From Paenibacillus taichungensis (GTDB taxonomy: Bacteria > Bacillota > Bacilli > Paenibacillales > Paenibacillaceae), in NCBI RefSeq assembly GCF_013359905.1, contig NZ_JABMCC010000121.1, forward strand, positions 124,001 through 188,000: a stretch of DNA of 64,000 bases, written 5' to 3'. Shown one piece after another: positions 61,403 through 64,000 of the stretch. A program made the translations under genes and the position numbers. The notes beneath the pieces are model-generated. The model was not told the DNA's origin. It worked only from the letters and a program-made list of their open reading frames with translations, and searched no databases. Within the stretch, counting starts at the first letter, position 1. Every line of letters begins with the position of its first letter.

Positions 61403-62158
61403 ATGACACATATTATAGAAGTGAATCAATTAAGAAAATCATTCGGTACACTTGATGTGCTGAAGCAGGTATCGTTCAACGTGGAGCCTGGTGAAGTCAT
61501 TGCCGTAATCGGGCCTTCCGGTTCGGGTAAAAGTACGATGCTGCGCAGCCTGATTCATCTTGAGGATATTTCGGGTGGCACCATTCGTATCCAAGGCCAG
61601 GCGCTGGCTGAGAACGGATCGTATGCAGGTGCCGCGGATATTCGGAAGATCACGGATCGCATGGGCATGGTCTTTCAGCACTTCAACCTGTTTCCGCATT
61701 TGACGGTACAGGCGAATTTGGAACTGGCACCGAAGACGTTGAAAAAAGAAAGCTCAGCGATCATCCGGCAGCGCAGTTTGGAATTCCTCGGTAAAGTAGG
61801 GCTGTCTGACAAGGCGGATGCTTATCCCGCTAACCTGTCCGGTGGACAGAAACAGCGCGTAGCGATTGCACGCGCACTGATGATGCAACCCGAAATTCTG
61901 CTGTTCGACGAGCCGACCTCGGCACTCGATCCCGAGCTGACCGGAGAAGTGCTGCGTGTCATCAAGCAGCTGGCACAGGAGAATATGACGATGATGATCG
62001 TCACCCATGAGATGAGCTTTGCCCGCGATGTCGCTGACCGCGTCTTCTTCATGGATAACGGCGAAATCGCCGAGGCGGGTCCGCCGGAGCAGATCTTTGG
62101 CAATGCCAAGCTGGAGCGCACGCGCACGTTCTTGCAGCGGGTGGAAGTGGAAGGGTAA
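61403..62158 (+). CDS. amino acid ABC transporter ATP-binding protein
   Basis: A 251-residue GlnQ/HisP-type ATPase. Walker A GPSGSGKST (about residues 36-44), Q-loop MVFQHFNLFPHLTV, signature LSGGQKQR (about 145), Walker B ILLFDEPTSALDPEL and switch His in VTHEMSFARDVADRV. It completes the importer together with the two upstream genes. The operon ends in a strong terminator. Confidence 0.96.
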   Translation: MTHIIEVNQLRKSFGTLDVLKQVSFNVEPGEVIAVIGPSGSGKSTMLRSLIHLEDISGGTIRIQGQALAENGSYAGAADIRKITDRMGMVFQHFNLFPHLTVQANLELAPKTLKKESSAIIRQRSLEFLGKVGLSDKADAYPANLSGGQKQRVAIARALMMQPEILLFDEPTSALDPELTGEVLRVIKQLAQENMTMMIVTHEMSFARDVADRVFFMDNGEIAEAGPPEQIFGNAKLERTRTFLQRVEVEG

Positions 62159-62179
62159 GCAAACATAGAAATTTTTATA

Positions 62180-62222
62180 ATACGTGATGTTACATCCAAA
62201 TGTAGCATCACGTATTTTTTTG
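62180..62222. terminator. bidirectional terminator
   Basis: ATACGTGATGTTACAT and ATGTAGCATCACGTAT form a 16-bp stem (one mismatch), then seven T; on the minus strand it follows the lipoprotein stop at 62235. Confidence 0.9.
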
Positions 62223-62234
62223 ACTAAGTTTCAT

Positions 62235-62786
62235 TCAAGAGATGTAACCGTCAAATAGCCAATTTCCTTCTGGGGAACGGACAAAAGAGAACTCATATGC
62301 GATATTTCCTTCCGAACCCTTTGTCGTGATGTATTTGGCTATGAACAGCATGAAGTGGTCCGCATCCTTTTGGTCATAACCTCTAAATTCGAATTCATCC
62401 CACTGTATGCCTTTAAGGAAATCGACTTCATAGGAGTGGCCTGCATTATAAATAATCATGGTACTGCTGTTTTTGGAAATAACTACATTGGGGGAAGATA
62501 CCGACTCAATATACGCAATATCACCAGACTCCATGGCATCGATCAGTTTAAACGTCATGTTTAGAGTTTCTCTTAAATTGTTTCTGAGCTCCTCGCTATG
62601 TACGTTCTCTTGAAGTTGAATGATCTGTTCCTGAAGACGAGCGTTTTCTTCACGTAGTTCCTTGATAGTTTGGATATTTTCCTCATGAAGCTCTACCGAC
62701 TTCAAAGCATCGGACGATTTATCCGTTTCACTACAACCCGTCATCAGAAAAGTAAGCGACAATAGAAAAGGCGCAAATTTATACAT
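62235..62786 (-). CDS. lipoprotein with coiled coil and NTF2-like domain
   Basis: A 183-residue lipoprotein. Signal peptide and lipobox LMTGC (Cys18), a coiled coil (about residues 35-75, ENIQTIKELREENARLQEQIIQL) and a C-terminal alpha/beta domain (about 76-183) of the kind seen in NTF2-like secreted proteins, with MESGDIAYIESVSSPNVVIS and EGNWLFDGYIS. Function unknown. AAGGAGG lies before the ATG. Confidence 0.82.
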   Translation of the reverse strand: MYKFAPFLLSLTFLMTGCSETDKSSDALKSVELHEENIQTIKELREENARLQEQIIQLQENVHSEELRNNLRETLNMTFKLIDAMESGDIAYIESVSSPNVVISKNSSTMIIYNAGHSYEVDFLKGIQWDEFEFRGYDQKDADHFMLFIAKYITTKGSEGNIAYEFSFVRSPEGNWLFDGYIS

Positions 62787-62965
62787 AATAAACCTCCTTA
62801 TCCTTAAAATAGAATATCATAATTCCTGTGTTCTTAAATGCTTCGTGTTTCCGGACAAATAAGTAAATAAATATAATAAAATCGGAATATTTACAAATAA
62901 TGGAGCATGTTTTTCCAGTTAATCAAGTATAATAAGACTACTTAATAAACAGGGAGGATTTACCT

Positions 62966-63304
62966 TTGAATCAACGTCACAATGATGTGGACCGTTATTA
63001 TAGCGATCCGCTTCCGCCACCACCTTATGTAGTACCAAAAACCAATAGCAAGTCTATTGCAGCTCTTGTCTTGGGGATTTTGTCGCTCACCATACCATAC
63101 TTGGGATTTTTTATTGGTATCGTAGCTATCATATTTGCGTCGCTGGCACTGAAAGAACTCAGAATTCGTATGGAACAAGGGAAAGGTTTGGCCATTGCGG
63201 GTCTCGTCTGTGGAATTATTGGGACGGCTCTCTATGCTATTCTCATTATACTTGTCCTGCTATTTACAGTTGTGGTAAGTACCAATGTTACTTCTACATA
63301 CTAA
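62966..63304 (+). CDS. DUF4190 domain membrane protein
   Basis: A 112-residue protein starting at TTG behind a clear GGGAGG. The N-terminal Pro/Tyr-rich tail (DPLPPPPYVVPKTNSKSIAALVLGILSL) and two helices separated by a short cytoplasmic loop (ELRIRMEQGKGLAIAGLVCGIIG) are typical of DUF4190. Role unknown; many such small proteins are expressed late or in stress. A long hairpin follows. Confidence 0.88.
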   Translation: MNQRHNDVDRYYSDPLPPPPYVVPKTNSKSIAALVLGILSLTIPYLGFFIGIVAIIFASLALKELRIRMEQGKGLAIAGLVCGIIGTALYAILIILVLLFTVVVSTNVTSTY

Positions 63305-63344
63305 GTGTTTGAGCAGTTTACTACCTCTTTTTCTTCATGATCAA

Positions 63345-63427
63345 AAAAAGCAAGGCCGTGTATAAGCAAACACCCGCTGTTGTTGTGGCGGGGACGTTGC
63401 TTGTAACACGCCTTGCTTTTTATTTTT
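63345..63427. terminator. long bidirectional terminator
   Basis: AAAAAGCAAGG pairs with CCTTGCTTTTT; inner pairs AAGCAA/TTGCTT and CCGC/GCGG extend the stem. It lies between convergent genes. Confidence 0.8.
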
Positions 63428-63433
63428 CCATCC

Positions 63434-64000
63434 CTACACGCGAAGCACTGCCTCACTATTTACTTCTTCTACCTCATTTGTGCGATGCATCATGAAATAG
63501 GTAAAGGTAGCTGCCAGACCAATCACCGCAAAGATACACAGAATTCCGATCTGATCCCATGCCACATTGAACTGTCCACTCGAAATAACAGCTTTATACC
63601 CGGTTACCGAATAAGTCATCGGCAGCCATGGATTGAAACCTTTCAGCCAATTCGGAATGAGCTCCAACGGGAACGTACCTGCACTGGTGGTCAATTGGAA
63701 GATTAACATGAGGATCGCCAGGAAGCGGCCGGGATTCTCCAACCAAGTAACCAGAGCCTGAATGATGTACATGAAGGTCAGGCTGGTAACGAAACTGAAT
63801 AAAAGGAACAAAGGCACGCTTTGAACTTCCAGTCCCAAGCCAGACAAGACAAGCCAGGAAGCGAGCAGGGACTGCACGGCACTCATGATCGTGAAAGCCA
63901 GCGTTCTGCTCACAAAACGATTCCAGCCACTCGCATCGGTAACCGAGCTGCTGCGAGTTGGTACAACCAGCGTTGCAATCAATGCCCCGACAAACAGTCC
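63434..64000 (-). CDS. YhgE/Pip-type membrane protein, C-terminal part (truncated by window end)
   Basis: The frame is open through base 64000 on the minus strand (it reads GLFVGALIATLVVP at the edge), so the gene continues outside the window. The visible 188 codons contain five hydrophobic helices and LMLIFQLTTSAGTFPLELIPNWLKGFNPWLPMTYSVTGYK, characteristic of the YhgE/Pip C-terminal (ABC-2 permease-like) domain. Homologues include phage infection protein Pip of Lactococcus and EsaA-like T7SS components; the short segment seen here does not distinguish them. Confidence 0.85.
   Translation of the reverse strand, partial: GLFVGALIATLVVPTRSSSVTDASGWNRFVSRTLAFTIMSAVQSLLASWLVLSGLGLEVQSVPLFLLFSFVTSLTFMYIIQALVTWLENPGRFLAILMLIFQLTTSAGTFPLELIPNWLKGFNPWLPMTYSVTGYKAVISSGQFNVAWDQIGILCIFAVIGLAATFTYFMMHRTNEVEEVNSEAVLRV

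Overview
The window looks like a chromosomal segment of a spore-forming, plant-polysaccharide-degrading Firmicute, most likely Paenibacillus. The evidence is a GerA-type spore germination receptor operon, many lipobox lipoproteins, AGGAGG-type ribosome binding sites, sigma-A promoters with TTGACA/TATAAT-like boxes, CcpA cre-like sites, and secreted GH6 cellulase and PL11 rhamnogalacturonan lyase genes. The genus is an inference. No rRNA, tRNA, CRISPR array, transposase or prophage gene was seen.

Layout. 1-4.3 kb: end of a lipoprotein-like gene; a MarR regulator and an NmrA-like oxidoreductase, each preceded by the same 18-bp palindrome; a galactokinase-family kinase; a small membrane protein. 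4.7-6.8 kb: a lipoprotein, a lipase with a C-terminal helical tail and a WXG100-like protein, together resembling a type VII secreted lipase/immunity/partner module. 6.9-8.5 kb: a lipoprotein and two small membrane proteins. 8.6-12.4 kb: germination receptor operon in the order B-A-C (minus strand). 12.6-15.7 kb: a HIBADH-family dehydrogenase, a NERD protein and a lipoprotein. 15.8-16.0 kb: a palindromic interspersed element. 16.3-19.9 kb: a heterodimeric ABC exporter.

20-28.2 kb is a LacI-controlled sugar locus: a secreted DUF4832-like glycosidase-type protein, divergent from an oxidoreductase, two permeases and a sugar-binding lipoprotein, then the LacI regulator. Five copies of a TTTGCCGCAAA-type palindrome tie the locus together. 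28.2 kb carries an AT-rich rifampin ADP-ribosyltransferase gene (arr). 28.9-32.6 kb: an AraC regulator divergent from a CBM9-like protein, a sugar isomerase/epimerase and a second Gfo/Idh/MocA oxidoreductase. 32.7-38.2 kb: an intracellular 5'-nucleotidase-like phosphatase and a phosphonate-type ABC transporter (phnD-C-E-E). 38.8-41.6 kb: a large secreted multidomain protein.

41.8-49.3 kb is an envelope-signalling cluster: an ECF-like sigma factor, divergent from a response regulator, histidine kinase and membrane-anchored propeller-like protein, followed by a MacAB-type ABC/adaptor set. 49.4-58.9 kb is a polysaccharide-use region: GH6 cellulase (with an unusual leader whose Shine-Dalgarno lies at the transcript 5' end), a second palindromic element, PL11 lyase, a histidine phosphatase, an AraC regulator and a GH4 glycosidase with a CHGV motif. 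59.8-62.2 kb is a polar amino-acid ABC transporter. The end holds a lipoprotein, a DUF4190 protein and the C-terminal part of a YhgE/Pip-type membrane protein cut by the window edge.

The most interesting items are the T7SS-lipase-like module, the two palindromic elements with shared termini, the LacI regulon with a readable operator, the twin MarR operators, the 5'-terminal Shine-Dalgarno before the cellulase gene, and the chromosomal arr gene. Starts were reassigned wherever a Shine-Dalgarno sequence fitted an internal codon better than the longest reading frame.
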